A stretch of 64,000 nt of DNA from the NCBI GenBank assembly GCA_016795465.1, contig JAEUHK010000116.1:52393-116392 (forward strand), given 5' to 3'. The stretch is from Verrucomicrobiaceae bacterium. Its GTDB lineage: Bacteria > Verrucomicrobiota > Verrucomicrobiia > Verrucomicrobiales > Verrucomicrobiaceae. The notes beneath the pieces were generated by a model, which was given only the letters and a program-made list of their open reading frames with translations, was not told where the DNA came from and searched no databases. The first letter of the stretch is position 1, and the number at the start of each line of letters is the position of its first letter. The position numbers were made by a program, and so were the translations under genes. This document shows, piece after piece, positions 33,521 through 43,155 of the stretch.

Positions 33521-34464
33521 GTTCCGTGCCTTCCATCTCCTGCATCATTCCCACCTTCAACCGGCGGCAGATACTGGTGCGCACGATCGAGATGCTGCTG
33601 GATCAATCGTCTCCAGCGCATGACATCGTGGTGGTGGACCAGTCCACGGAGATTCCTGTCGAGGTGGGGGCGAAGCTGAAGGCATGGCATGACGGCGGGC
33701 AGATCAAATGGGTGCGGCAGGAGGAGCCTAACGCGTCCATGGCGCGGAATCGCGGCGCTTTGGAATCATCTGGAGAGGTGATCGTGTTTCTGGATGATGA
33801 CATCGAGGTGGAGCGGGATTTTGTGGCGTCGTATCAGGCGGCGTTTGCTGATCCCGAGGTTCGAGCGACTTCCGGGCTGGTGCTGGAAGGTGAGCGCGAG
33901 ACCGTCAGCATGCGTGATCCACGCGCCGACGATGCCGACTACGGCTGGATGTTCTGCAAAAGGAACTATGACAAGCCTTTCACCGGCTGCTTCGTGATGG
34001 CGGGCAACATGGGGGTGCGGCGCGGGGATTTCATGGCCGTGGGCGGCATGGACGAGCACTTCATGAAGGGTGCTTTCCGCGAGGAGGCCGATTTTGCGAT
34101 GCGCTGGCGCAAGAGCGGCCGCGTGGTGCATTACCGGCCAGATTTGAAGCTCTACCACCTCGGTGGTGCCGGCGTGGCGGATGGCGGGGCGCGTCACTGG
34201 ACGCGGAAGACCTTTTGGACGGGCTGGCATCACTATTTCGGCTCGTGGTATTTCCTGATCAATCATGCCACCTGGCGTTCGCTGCCGCACCTGCTGGCCG
34301 TGGACATCCGTTCTGCCGGGGTGAACAAGCGCAATCTGTGCAAGCCCTGGATGATTCCTTTCCATCTGTGCCGCTGGCTTTCCGCGCTCCCCGCGGCGTT
34401 GCTGGCCCGGATGGAGGGGCCGCGCCTGATCCAGCGTCACCTGGAAGGAAAGGCGTGCTCGTGA
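33517..34464 (+). CDS. GT2 family glycosyltransferase
   Basis: The 315-residue protein begins with a typical GT-A core: SCIIPTFNRRQILVRTI, VVVDQST, and the metal-binding VFLDDDIEV. A mid-domain GNMGVRRGDFMAVGGMDE and the catalytic region FREEADFAMRWR follow. The C-terminus has a hydrophobic, probably membrane-associated segment. It is coupled by overlaps with the acetyltransferase before (ATGA) and the double glycosyltransferase after (TGATG). Role: cytoplasmic sugar addition to the growing repeat unit. Confidence 0.87.
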   Translation: MSSVPSISCIIPTFNRRQILVRTIEMLLDQSSPAHDIVVVDQSTEIPVEVGAKLKAWHDGGQIKWVRQEEPNASMARNRGALESSGEVIVFLDDDIEVERDFVASYQAAFADPEVRATSGLVLEGERETVSMRDPRADDADYGWMFCKRNYDKPFTGCFVMAGNMGVRRGDFMAVGGMDEHFMKGAFREEADFAMRWRKSGRVVHYRPDLKLYHLGGAGVADGGARHWTRKTFWTGWHHYFGSWYFLINHATWRSLPHLLAVDIRSAGVNKRNLCKPWMIPFHLCRWLSALPAALLARMEGPRLIQRHLEGKACS

Positions 34465-36872
34465 TGAAGGTGGCGTATTTCCTGTCTCACCCGATCCAGT
34501 ATCAGACGCCGATGCTGCGGGAGTTCGCGGCGGCGGGGTTGGATGTGATCACAGTCTATGGGAATGTCTCCACGGCAGGGGCCTACTTTGACCGCGATTA
34601 CCAGCAGGTGGTTTCCTGGGAGCAGCCTCTGCTGGAAGGCTATCCGTATGAGGTCCTGCAGGCACCAGCTTGGGATCACTGGCCTTGGGCATGGAAACGT
34701 GTGGCGGAGGAATGGCTGAGGCGGGGGAAACCGGATGCGGTGTGGGTGCATGGATGGGGGACGGCCTTCGCCTTGGGGGCGCTGATGGCGGCGCATGCCT
34801 GCGGCGTGCCGATCTTTCTGCGGGGCGAGACGCATCTGCGCTGTCTGAAGCCCTGGCTTCCGTGGCGCTGGATGCATCATGCGGTGCTCTCGCGTGTGTT
34901 CACGCAGGTGGACCAGTTTCTGGCGATCGGTTCGGCGAATTGCGAGTTCTACCGGAGCTATGGCGTGGCGGAGGATCGCATCTCGCTGGTGCCGTATGTG
35001 ACGGACAACCGCCACTTTCAGGAGGCTTGCCAGGCTGCGGAGGCAGGGCGCGAGACATTCCGCCAGTCACTCGGCCTTCAAAAGGGGCGTCCAGTGCTCT
35101 TGTTCATCGGGCGCCTGAGCTGGGAGAAGAATCTGACGACCTTGATCGAGGCGGTGCGGCTTCTCCAGCAGGAACTGCCGTTGGAATCCCGCCCCATCTT
35201 GCTCATCGGTGGCGAGGGGCCTCTCTCGAAGGAAATCCGAGCTGAGGCGGCGGAGAGGGCAGGGGACGACATCCGCTTCCTGGGCTTTGTTCCCCAATCC
35301 CGGCTCCCAGCCTTGTTTGATGTGAGCGATGCCCTGGTGCTGCCGTCCCGGATCGAGCCTTGGGGCATGGTGGTGAACGAGGCGATGAACGCGGGGCTTC
35401 CCCTGATTTTGAGCGACCGCGTGGGCTCCGGCGATGATCTGCTGCGTCATGGCGAAAACGGCATGGTGTTTGAAACGATGAGCCCACGCTCGCTGGCTGA
35501 TGCCATCCGTCGTGTGACAGGTGATCCGGCATTTGCGACGCGAGCAGGGCAGGCGAGCCTGCGGCGGGTAAACGGCTGGAACACGAAGCTGACCGTCGAA
35601 GGCCTGTGTGAGGCGATGCAAAAGGTCGAAAAGCGTCGGGGCGGGGCTCTGGCGTCCTCGTGGCATTCGGGCCCCCAACGTTCCGGCATCGAACTGGCCT
35701 ACATCGGCGTGCATGAGGTGTTTCAGCTCGCCATCGCGGCACAGGAGATGGGCGAACTGCGCGGGCTGCAATGCTCCGTCATTGATGGGGAGGGTAAACT
35801 GGGCCGGCTGGCCTCGCGCTTCATGCGTCTCCCCGCGGCGCGCCCGCTTGGCTGTGAGACCTTGCCGCCTGAGAAGACCATTGAGCTGCCGCTGCCGCTG
35901 GCCGTCATGCGCCTCAGCCGCTGGGCTCGTGGCACGAAGGTGGACCCGACGCATTTCCATTCGCTTTTTGAGTGCCAGGCAGCGCGCCGCTTGGCGCATT
36001 CGGACGCCGGCATCGTGGTGGGGGCGGAGACCTGTTCCCGTGGCTGGTTCGAGGCAGCGAAACAACGTGGCATGAAGTGCGTGCTCGATGCCCACGGCAT
36101 TCCCGCCCCTTTCCTGGATGCGGCGAAACGGCGCGGAGCGGAAGATTTCGGGCTTCCCGTGCCGCCGCCTTGCGACAGCCCGGCGATGACCTGGCACAAG
36201 CAGCAGGAGCGTCAGATGGCGGATGTGATCCTGCTCTGCTCCGAGATGCAGAAGCAGGCTTATGCCAGCATCGGCGAGGATGTTTCCCGCATGCGGCCGG
36301 TGCCGCTGTGGCTGGACACCAGCTTCTGGTATGAGCGGCAACCGCGTCCTCCGGCCGTGCTGCCTTTGCGGTTGATGTTTGCCGGCACCGCCACGCTGGC
36401 GAAGGGCATTCCGTATCTTTTGAAGGCACTGGAGCAGACGGGGGACGCGGTCCATCTCACCATCGTGGGGCCGCTGGCAGGGGAGATTCGCCATCTGGTG
36501 GAGCCGGTGCAGAAACGGGTCACCGTGCTGCCCTACAAATCCCGCGAGGAACTGCGGGACTTTTATGCTTCGCAGCATCTGCTGGTGCTGCCTTCGCTGG
36601 GGGATTCCTTTGGCTTTGTGGCCCTGGAGGCGATGGCCTGCGGCCTGCCAGTGATCCTGACCAACCACTGCGGTGCCCCGGTGCCACATCTCTCCTGGCG
36701 CGTGCCTGCGCATGATGCCCAGGCCTTGGCGGACCGCCTGCTCTGGTATGCTGCTGATCCCCTGCGTGTGGATGAGGACAGCCGGACGGCGCGTGCCTTC
36801 GCGGCGCAATTTCCGCCCACCGAATACCGCCGGAAAGTGCGGGAGATCTACGCGGAACTGCTGGCTGCCTGA
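34464..36872 (+). CDS. Fused double glycosyltransferase (two GT4-like domains)
   Basis: The ATG at 34464 overlaps the preceding TGA and gives 802 residues, about twice the usual GT-B length. The first unit (about 1-400) has MKVAYFLSHPIQYQTPML at the start and the donor-binding EPWGMVVNEAMNAGLPL; the second (about 425-802) has a second donor motif GDSFGFVALEAMACGLPV. Each unit has its own N- and C-Rossmann domains, so both may be active. A single polypeptide with two transferases could add two successive sugars. No frame break or internal stop was seen. Confidence 0.82.
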   Translation: MKVAYFLSHPIQYQTPMLREFAAAGLDVITVYGNVSTAGAYFDRDYQQVVSWEQPLLEGYPYEVLQAPAWDHWPWAWKRVAEEWLRRGKPDAVWVHGWGTAFALGALMAAHACGVPIFLRGETHLRCLKPWLPWRWMHHAVLSRVFTQVDQFLAIGSANCEFYRSYGVAEDRISLVPYVTDNRHFQEACQAAEAGRETFRQSLGLQKGRPVLLFIGRLSWEKNLTTLIEAVRLLQQELPLESRPILLIGGEGPLSKEIRAEAAERAGDDIRFLGFVPQSRLPALFDVSDALVLPSRIEPWGMVVNEAMNAGLPLILSDRVGSGDDLLRHGENGMVFETMSPRSLADAIRRVTGDPAFATRAGQASLRRVNGWNTKLTVEGLCEAMQKVEKRRGGALASSWHSGPQRSGIELAYIGVHEVFQLAIAAQEMGELRGLQCSVIDGEGKLGRLASRFMRLPAARPLGCETLPPEKTIELPLPLAVMRLSRWARGTKVDPTHFHSLFECQAARRLAHSDAGIVVGAETCSRGWFEAAKQRGMKCVLDAHGIPAPFLDAAKRRGAEDFGLPVPPPCDSPAMTWHKQQERQMADVILLCSEMQKQAYASIGEDVSRMRPVPLWLDTSFWYERQPRPPAVLPLRLMFAGTATLAKGIPYLLKALEQTGDAVHLTIVGPLAGEIRHLVEPVQKRVTVLPYKSREELRDFYASQHLLVLPSLGDSFGFVALEAMACGLPVILTNHCGAPVPHLSWRVPAHDAQALADRLLWYAADPLRVDEDSRTARAFAAQFPPTEYRRKVREIYAELLAA

Positions 36873-36888
36873 GCCAGCCTGAATTGTC

Positions 36889-37902
36889 ATGCGCATCCTC
36901 ATCCGCACCCGTCCCTTTTATCCGAGCATCGGCGGCCTTGAGGCCGTGATGCAGATGCTGGCGGAGGAGTTTTCCAAAGCCGGACACGAGGTGACGGTCG
37001 TCACGGCCTCTCCCAACGACCAGCCAGACACGTTTCCTTTTGAGGTGCTCCGCCAGCCTTCGCTGAGCCGGCTCTTGAAAGCGCATCGCGACGCGGATGT
37101 GGTGATCTTTGGAAACATCAGCCTGTGGTGGTTTTTGACGCTCTGCCTCTGCCCTCGGCCTTGGGTGGCCACGCATCATGGCTGGTATTTCGACACCGGC
37201 ATGCCGGTGAAGTGGATGGACCGACTCAAGGTGGCGCTTGCGGGTCTGGCCAACGCGAATGTGTCCGTCAGCGAGGCGGTTAACCGCTTTCTCGGCCATC
37301 CCGGCATTGTCATTCCCAATCCCTTTGATCACGAAACCTTCCGCCTGATGCCTGATGTGCCGCGTGATCGAGATCTGGTGTTTCTCGGCAGGTTGGTGTC
37401 GGACAAAGGTGCGGACGTCCTCGTCGAGGCGCTGGCCTTGCTGAAGCAAAAAGGCCTCCGTCCCGGCCTGACGATGATCGGCGGCGGACCCGAGCTCGAA
37501 AACCTGCAAAAACAGGCTTCCAGCCTCGGCGTGGAAGATCAGATCCACTTTGCCGGCCCCCGGCGTGGCGAGGAACTGGCCCGTGCGCTCAATGCCCATC
37601 GCATCATGGTGATTCCTTCACGTTGGAACGAACCTTTTGGTGTTGTGGCTCTCGAAGGCATCGCTTGCGGATGCGTGATCGTGGCCTCTTCTGGCGGCGG
37701 ACTGCCGGAAGCCGCGGGCCTCTGCGGCGTTTCCTTTCCCAATCTGGATGCTTCCGCTCTCGCCGCCCGGCTGGAAGAAGTGCTGACGCAGCCGGAGCTG
37801 GTCGGTCGCTTGCGCTCCGTCGCAGCCGATCATCTGGCCCGCCATGACCGGAAAGCGATTGCAGCCTCGTATCTTGAGGTGCTGCGTCACGTCGTCGATT
37901 GA
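36889..37902 (+). CDS. GT4 family glycosyltransferase
   Basis: The 337-residue GT-B enzyme opens with RTRPFYPSIGGLEAVMQML, the acceptor-side motif of GT4 proteins. It has LVFLGRLVSDKGADVLVEAL at the start of the C-domain and the donor-binding motif EPFGVVALEGIACGCV with its conserved Glu pair. It is 16 bases after the double glycosyltransferase gene and slightly short for the family but complete. It should act in the cytoplasm on lipid-linked intermediates. Confidence 0.88.
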   Translation: MRILIRTRPFYPSIGGLEAVMQMLAEEFSKAGHEVTVVTASPNDQPDTFPFEVLRQPSLSRLLKAHRDADVVIFGNISLWWFLTLCLCPRPWVATHHGWYFDTGMPVKWMDRLKVALAGLANANVSVSEAVNRFLGHPGIVIPNPFDHETFRLMPDVPRDRDLVFLGRLVSDKGADVLVEALALLKQKGLRPGLTMIGGGPELENLQKQASSLGVEDQIHFAGPRRGEELARALNAHRIMVIPSRWNEPFGVVALEGIACGCVIVASSGGGLPEAAGLCGVSFPNLDASALAARLEEVLTQPELVGRLRSVAADHLARHDRKAIAASYLEVLRHVVD

Positions 37903-37915
37903 CCCTTCAAACCCT

Positions 37916-38812
37916 ATGTCTCCCAGCATCGGAATCCTCGTCACCAACTACAAAGCCTGGCCGGTCACGGAGCAAACCGTGCTCGCGGCTCTCCAGCATG
38001 GTGGAGAGGCCGTCCGCCGTGTGCTCATCGTGGATGACTGCTCGGACGCGCCTGAGGCATGGACGGGCGATGCCCGCGTGAGCATCCACCGGAACGCGGT
38101 GAACCTCGGCTATGTGCGCAGCGTGAACGCCGGCATGGCGATGATGACGGAGGACATCATTGTGATGCTGGACTGCGATGCCCGTCCGTTGACGCCCTTT
38201 GTCGAGACGGTGCTGGCCGCCTTCGCCGCCGATGAAAAGCTCGGGGCTCTCGCCTTCACCCAGACCGATGACAGCCAGCAACTGCGCCCGGCCTGCGAGC
38301 CTGGACCTGCCGCGCTGGATTTCCTCATCGGGCCGTCCTTCTGGCATCATCTGCCCAAGAGACTGCGGGATTCGCTCTCGCCTCCGGCGGATTACCTCTG
38401 CCTGCATTCCTGCTGTTTTGCTTTTCGTCGTGTGGCCTACGCCCAGGTGGGCGGCTTTGATGAAGGCTTTGATTTTCTCGATGCGGACATGGACTTCAGC
38501 GTGTGCCTGAACCGGGCGGGTTGGAAAACGAGCTTCACGCGGGAGGTCGTCTGCTTTCACCCCGGCAGCGGCAGCCCGCAATCCACCGCCACGCGAGTCA
38601 TTCGCCTGCACCGCAACCGCTTGAGGCTGCTGAGAAAGCACGGGCTGATGCCTGCGATGCCTCTGTCCCGGGTGCTGCTGCTCGCCAGGCATGCGGTGGA
38701 GACGGCGGTGCTGCTCATCGCGGTGCTGCTGCGCCGTCCGAATGCCCCCGACAAGCTCTCCTGCCGCCTGAGGCTCCTCGGCGGCGTCTTCAACGATTAC
38801 CAAACCTGCTAA
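37916..38812 (+). CDS. GT2 family glycosyltransferase
   Basis: The ATG at 37916 gives 298 residues; an in-frame start at 37844 would lie inside the previous gene. The GT-A core is seen as ILVTNYKAWPVTEQTV, LIVDDCSD, metal-binding VMLDCDARP, and VGGFDEGFDFLDADMDFSVC with an acidic catalytic site. It resembles the rhamnosyltransferase-like branch of GT2. It has a C-terminal amphipathic region. It lies 13 bases after the GT4 gene. Confidence 0.86.
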   Translation: MSPSIGILVTNYKAWPVTEQTVLAALQHGGEAVRRVLIVDDCSDAPEAWTGDARVSIHRNAVNLGYVRSVNAGMAMMTEDIIVMLDCDARPLTPFVETVLAAFAADEKLGALAFTQTDDSQQLRPACEPGPAALDFLIGPSFWHHLPKRLRDSLSPPADYLCLHSCCFAFRRVAYAQVGGFDEGFDFLDADMDFSVCLNRAGWKTSFTREVVCFHPGSGSPQSTATRVIRLHRNRLRLLRKHGLMPAMPLSRVLLLARHAVETAVLLIAVLLRRPNAPDKLSCRLRLLGGVFNDYQTC

Positions 38813-38821
38813 TACACTCTC

Positions 38822-39514
38822 ATGGGACTCGACTCACGCCACCGCTGCCGCATCTGGACTCCGCTCTTCCTGCATCGAACGCTGCTGCGTGAGCATGTGG
38901 CGAAAAATGCCCCGAAGATCATCGCCGAGGCGCGACAGATCGCAGGAGGCACGCCCCGTCTGCTGGATGCTGGTTGTGGCTACATGCCTTATCGCGATCT
39001 TTTTGAAGCCGCCGGTCCGGTGGAATATCACGGTGCAGACATTCCCTGGGCCGATGTGAAACTGGACGCGGTGATCGACGCGGACACCGGCCGGATCGAA
39101 GTGCCCGATGCCACTTATGATGCCGTGATGCATTTCCAGACGCTCGAGCATGTGCCGAACCCACGCGTGTTCCTGGCGGAGTGCTTCCGGGTGTTGAAGC
39201 CGGGGGGGCGCCTCTTCTGCACCGTGCCTTTTGTGTATCACTTCCACCCGGTGCCGGGTGATTTCCGTCGCTGGACGACTCAGGGGCTCGAAAAAGATCT
39301 CGAACTAGCGGGCTTCACCGCGGCGAAAGCATCGATGGTGGAGTGTGATTTCGTCTCTTGGGTGACGATCACCAATCTGTACATCGCGGATGTGCTCGGC
39401 TACAAGATCACCAAGCCGCTCTTCCTTTTGCTGAATGGGCTGGGATGGCTGCTGCGCGGCTCCCGGCATGTGAATCTCACCCTCACGGTGGATGCCACGG
39501 CGGTGAAGCCCTGA
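38822..39514 (+). CDS. Class I SAM methyltransferase
   Basis: The 230-residue protein has motif I RLLDAGCGYMPYRDLF, then AVMHFQTLEHVPNP and RVLKPGGRLFCTVPFVYHFHP, in the Methyltransf_11 group. A FRRWTTQGLEKDLELAGF segment near the end is common in methyltransferases of LPS clusters, and a C-terminal hydrophobic stretch may contact the membrane. It lies 9 bases after the preceding GT2 gene. Substrate unknown. Confidence 0.8.
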   Translation: MGLDSRHRCRIWTPLFLHRTLLREHVAKNAPKIIAEARQIAGGTPRLLDAGCGYMPYRDLFEAAGPVEYHGADIPWADVKLDAVIDADTGRIEVPDATYDAVMHFQTLEHVPNPRVFLAECFRVLKPGGRLFCTVPFVYHFHPVPGDFRRWTTQGLEKDLELAGFTAAKASMVECDFVSWVTITNLYIADVLGYKITKPLFLLLNGLGWLLRGSRHVNLTLTVDATAVKP

Positions 39515-39529
39515 TTGTTCCTCCCCGCG

Positions 39530-40756
39530 ATGCCCCGCATCCTCCTTTCCCATGTCACCGGCAACGTCAACAGCAGGCAGGCTGCCTGGAGTCTGGCAGA
39601 GCACGGCTGGCTGGAGGCCTTTCATACCACGCTGGCCTGGGAACCTCCACCCGCGCTGGAAAAACGGCTGCCAAGGAGCCTGCGTGAAACGCTGGGCAAA
39701 AGGCGGCTGCCTTCAGCCGTCACCGGCCATGTGCGCAGCCATCCTTTTTGGGAGGTGCTCCGATTGATGTGCCGGACGCTAGGCAAGGGAAGCTGGCTGG
39801 GCATGGACCAAGTGGCCGAGCGTTTCGACCAATCTGTGGCGGCGGATTTGCAAAGTCGTGAAGGTGTCTCCGCGGTTTACGCTTACATGGACGCTGCCCG
39901 TCACACCTTTGAAGCAGCTCGGACAAGGGGAGTGAAGACGATCTACGAACTCCCCACACCTTACTGGCGGGTGACCCGCGAGATCATTGCACGCGAAAAG
40001 CAGCGTCACCCGGACTGGGCGGCCACCCTGCCTGAAATGCATGCAGACTCGCCTAAAATGCGTTCACGCGATGCCGAACTGGCTCTGGCCGATGTGGTGA
40101 TCGTGCCAAGCGCTTTTGTGAGAGACAGCCTGGCGCTGGCCCCCGAGCCACCCCGTGAGATTCGCGTCATTCCTTACGGTTGCCCGGAGCCGGCGCCGGA
40201 TCGAGTCGCTCCGCCTCACCATGACCCGTCCAAACCGCTCAAGCTTCTTTATGTGGGAACCCTGGGGCAGGGGAAGGGGCTGGCGGATCTCGATGCCTGC
40301 CTGCGCTTGCTCAGCTTTCCGGTCGAACTCACCCTGATCGGCAGCCCGCAGGACGGGGCCGATTGTGAGGCCCTCCAAGCCATGCTGGGTCGTCATCGCT
40401 GGCTCTCCGGGCTTTCGCGAGAGCAGGTGATGGCTGAAATGCGCCTGCACGACCTGCTGCTGCTGCCCACGCATTACGAGGGAATGGCGCTTGTCGTCGG
40501 GGAGGCCCTTTCCTGTGGTCTGCCCGTCATCACCACCCCCCAAGCCGGAGCGGAACCGTTGCTCGGCAACCAGCGCGGTGGATTCATCGTGCCCGAAGGG
40601 GATGCCGGCGCCCTGGCCGCCCAAATTGGGGTTTTGCACGAGCACCGGGACATGTTAGCCTCATTGCGGCAGAGCGCCTTGGTAAGTGCCTTTGAAAATA
40701 ACTGGGGTCTGTATCGCAAAAAGCTCGGCAGCCTCGCTTCCACCCTGTTTCTCTGA
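39530..40756 (+). CDS. GT4 family glycosyltransferase
   Basis: The ATG at 39530 gives 408 residues (TTG at 39515 is possible). The N-domain contains NVNSRQAAWSLAEHGWLEAFHT and IYELPTPYWR; the C-domain begins LKLLYVGTLGQGKGLADL and has THYEGMALVVGEALSCGLPVI, where the usual E-x7-E donor motif is recognisable. It probably works in repeat-unit assembly. It lies 15 bases after the methyltransferase gene. Confidence 0.85.
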   Translation: MPRILLSHVTGNVNSRQAAWSLAEHGWLEAFHTTLAWEPPPALEKRLPRSLRETLGKRRLPSAVTGHVRSHPFWEVLRLMCRTLGKGSWLGMDQVAERFDQSVAADLQSREGVSAVYAYMDAARHTFEAARTRGVKTIYELPTPYWRVTREIIAREKQRHPDWAATLPEMHADSPKMRSRDAELALADVVIVPSAFVRDSLALAPEPPREIRVIPYGCPEPAPDRVAPPHHDPSKPLKLLYVGTLGQGKGLADLDACLRLLSFPVELTLIGSPQDGADCEALQAMLGRHRWLSGLSREQVMAEMRLHDLLLLPTHYEGMALVVGEALSCGLPVITTPQAGAEPLLGNQRGGFIVPEGDAGALAAQIGVLHEHRDMLASLRQSALVSAFENNWGLYRKKLGSLASTLFL

Positions 40757-40800
40757 CTCAACTCCCATGCTCTCCAAGATCATCCAAAACCTTTCATATC

Positions 40801-42240
40801 ATGGGCAAACTTAGTATCGAAACAATGATCCTCGCTGCGGGCTGCAGCGTCGTACTCAGCTACATGCTGGCCGCCTTTAGTTGGCGGCGTGCGGTCCATC
40901 TGGCCTTCATCATGGCCTTGCTGGAAGGGGCGATCCGCAAATGGCTGCTGCCTGGGGCCTCTGAACTCGTCTATTTCGGCAAGGACATCATCCTCTTCGG
41001 GGCCTATCTCAAATTCTACTTCAACCCGGATTTTGATCTGAAGGGTTACTATTTGAAGACACCGGCGATGCTGGTGTCCTCAGCCTGCCTGATGCTGATT
41101 CTGGTCGGGGCGCTGAACCCGAACATCGGCTCCATGGTGCTGGCTGTGTACGGGGTGAAAATTTACCTCTGGTATGTGCCCCTGGCTTTCATGATGCCGT
41201 ATCTCTTCCGGTCAGAGCAGGAGCTGACCCGGGTGCTGTTCTGGTATTGCATGATCTCCATCCCGATCTGCCTGCTCGGCGCGGCCCAGTTCTTTGCAGG
41301 GCCGACCTCCCCGCTGAACTGCTATGTGCAAACGGCAATGATGGACAGTTCGCAGATCGCGACTTTTGGGGCCGGTTCCGAGCGAGCTCGCATCACCGGC
41401 ACCTTTTCCTTCATTACTGGTCATACCACCTTCGTGATCCTCTTCTTCGGCCTGACCATGGCCCTGCTCACGGGTATCACGGACAAAAGGAAGTGGATCC
41501 TGCTGCTGGTCAACCTGCCGCTGCTGGCGGCCAATGCCCTGATGTCCGGTTCACGCGGAGCGGTTTACACGGTGGTCTTATTCACCCTTATCTTTGTGGC
41601 GATGACGACGATCACGCGGGTGGGGAAAACCGAGAAAGGGGCCAGCGGGGCGCTGGGTTATCTTCTCGCTGGTATCGCGGTCGTGGCCGTGGTGGCGAAC
41701 TTTTTCTTCAAAGATGCGCTCAACGAGTTTGAAGGGAGACGGCGAACGGCGAATGACACGACGGTTTCACGTCTTTACACTCCGCTGTGGTCGATCCAGC
41801 AAGCTTCCAAAGACGTCGGCCTAGCAGGCTATGGCATCGGGATGTCCCATCCGGCGGTGGAAGCCATGCGAAACCGGCTTAAGCTGGCGCGTTCCAAGAA
41901 GAAGTGCCCAGTCTATGACTCCGAGATGGGGCAGGTGCTTGCGGAGTTGGGCTGGGCAGGTTTTTTGATGTGGTATGCGCTGAGGTTCTGGATCGTTTGG
42001 TCCACTTGGTTGGCCTACAAACGGGCGGAACCTTCGGTCTTGAAAGCCTTGTATCTGGCCTGTTTTTGTTTCCAGGGTGTGCATCTCAGTTCAGGGGTAG
42101 TGTTGAACCACTTTGCCAACCTTCTAGTCTTTGCCGCCTGGGGCCTGTGCATGATCCCCAATCTCGTGCGGCTCGGGCGTACGGGGGGGCAGGCGGTGTC
42201 GCGGCGGATCGCCGCCCCGCAGCCGCGTGCCTCGACTTGA
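40801..42240 (+). CDS. Wzy-like O-antigen polymerase/ligase
   Basis: The 479-residue protein has about ten to twelve membrane helices and a large periplasmic loop after the middle helices, the layout of Wzy/WaaL proteins. A short motif in the loop (GSERARITGTFSFITGHTTF) and SGSRGAVYTV resemble the O-antigen ligase/polymerase family. With the Wzx-like protein at 27684 it would complete a Wzx/Wzy polymer pathway. A chain-length regulator and export proteins are not in the window. It starts 44 bases after the GT4 gene. Confidence 0.8.
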   Translation: MGKLSIETMILAAGCSVVLSYMLAAFSWRRAVHLAFIMALLEGAIRKWLLPGASELVYFGKDIILFGAYLKFYFNPDFDLKGYYLKTPAMLVSSACLMLILVGALNPNIGSMVLAVYGVKIYLWYVPLAFMMPYLFRSEQELTRVLFWYCMISIPICLLGAAQFFAGPTSPLNCYVQTAMMDSSQIATFGAGSERARITGTFSFITGHTTFVILFFGLTMALLTGITDKRKWILLLVNLPLLAANALMSGSRGAVYTVVLFTLIFVAMTTITRVGKTEKGASGALGYLLAGIAVVAVVANFFFKDALNEFEGRRRTANDTTVSRLYTPLWSIQQASKDVGLAGYGIGMSHPAVEAMRNRLKLARSKKKCPVYDSEMGQVLAELGWAGFLMWYALRFWIVWSTWLAYKRAEPSVLKALYLACFCFQGVHLSSGVVLNHFANLLVFAAWGLCMIPNLVRLGRTGGQAVSRRIAAPQPRAST

Positions 42241-42279
42241 TCGGCCAGGCACCTCATCCTCAGGCAAGGTTCATTCCAT

Positions 42280-43155
42280 GTGACTGCGGTCCCGCTCACC
42301 CTCATCATTCCAGCGCACCGGCGGGTCCATAAACTGCTGCACACGCTGGAGGTCGTCTTTGGCTGCTTGCCGCTGCCTGACGAGGTGATGGTACATGTCG
42401 ATGGAGGCAGCCCGGAGGTGCTGGAGGCGGTGGAAGGTTCGTTTCCGCAGGTGAAGCTGCTGAGCAGTCAGACCCTGCTCGGGCCGGGCGGTGCTCGAGA
42501 CCGCATGATTCGGCTGGCCAAGCACGAGTGGGTGGTGACCCTGGATGATGACTCCTTTCCCGAACGTCCCGATTTTTTCGCCCGTGTGATGGCGGATGCC
42601 GAGAGGTTTCCTGAGGCCGCGGTGCTGAGTTGGGACACCCTTTCGGAAGACCAAGCGGCGGAGGGATTTCATCACATCGCGGTCTTTTCCGGCTGTGGCA
42701 GCGTGTTTAACCGGGCCTGGTATCTGCGAACGAAAGGTTTTGTTCCCCGGGTGGTGGCCTACGGCTTCGAGGAGGTGGATGTGAGCCTGCAACTGTACTG
42801 TCTCGGCGGGCGGGTGATTTACGATCCCTGTCTGCGGGTGATCCATGATCATCCGATGCCAGAAGTGGTAGAACCGGAGATCGTGGCGGGCGCCCTGCTG
42901 AATGCCTTCTGGTTCCCGCTGGTCCGCTATCCGCTGCTGCTGTTGCCCTGGGCCTGGCTGTCGGCCCTGCGCTACACCCTCCGAACCCTGCTCAACGGCG
43001 GCCACGCGGGCGTGCTGGAAGCCCTTCGCCGCGGGCCGATGGAGGCGGCTGACATTTTGCGATGGAGAACGCCCCTGGCTTTGACGGGGGTGCTTGGCTG
43101 GCTGAAGCTGCGGCGTCACCCGCAGGCGCTTGGCTTGAAGACTGACTTGTCGTGA
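42280..43155 (+). CDS. GT2 family glycosyltransferase
   Basis: The 291-residue protein (GTG start at 42280) has the GT-A features LTLIIPAHRRVHKLLHTLE, VHVDGGSPE, metal-binding VTLDDDSFPE and GFEEVDVSLQLYCLG. A C-terminal hydrophobic stretch suggests membrane association. Its stop overlaps the start of the next FkbM gene. Role: sugar transfer in repeat-unit synthesis. Confidence 0.86.
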   Translation: MTAVPLTLIIPAHRRVHKLLHTLEVVFGCLPLPDEVMVHVDGGSPEVLEAVEGSFPQVKLLSSQTLLGPGGARDRMIRLAKHEWVVTLDDDSFPERPDFFARVMADAERFPEAAVLSWDTLSEDQAAEGFHHIAVFSGCGSVFNRAWYLRTKGFVPRVVAYGFEEVDVSLQLYCLGGRVIYDPCLRVIHDHPMPEVVEPEIVAGALLNAFWFPLVRYPLLLLPWAWLSALRYTLRTLLNGGHAGVLEALRRGPMEAADILRWRTPLALTGVLGWLKLRRHPQALGLKTDLS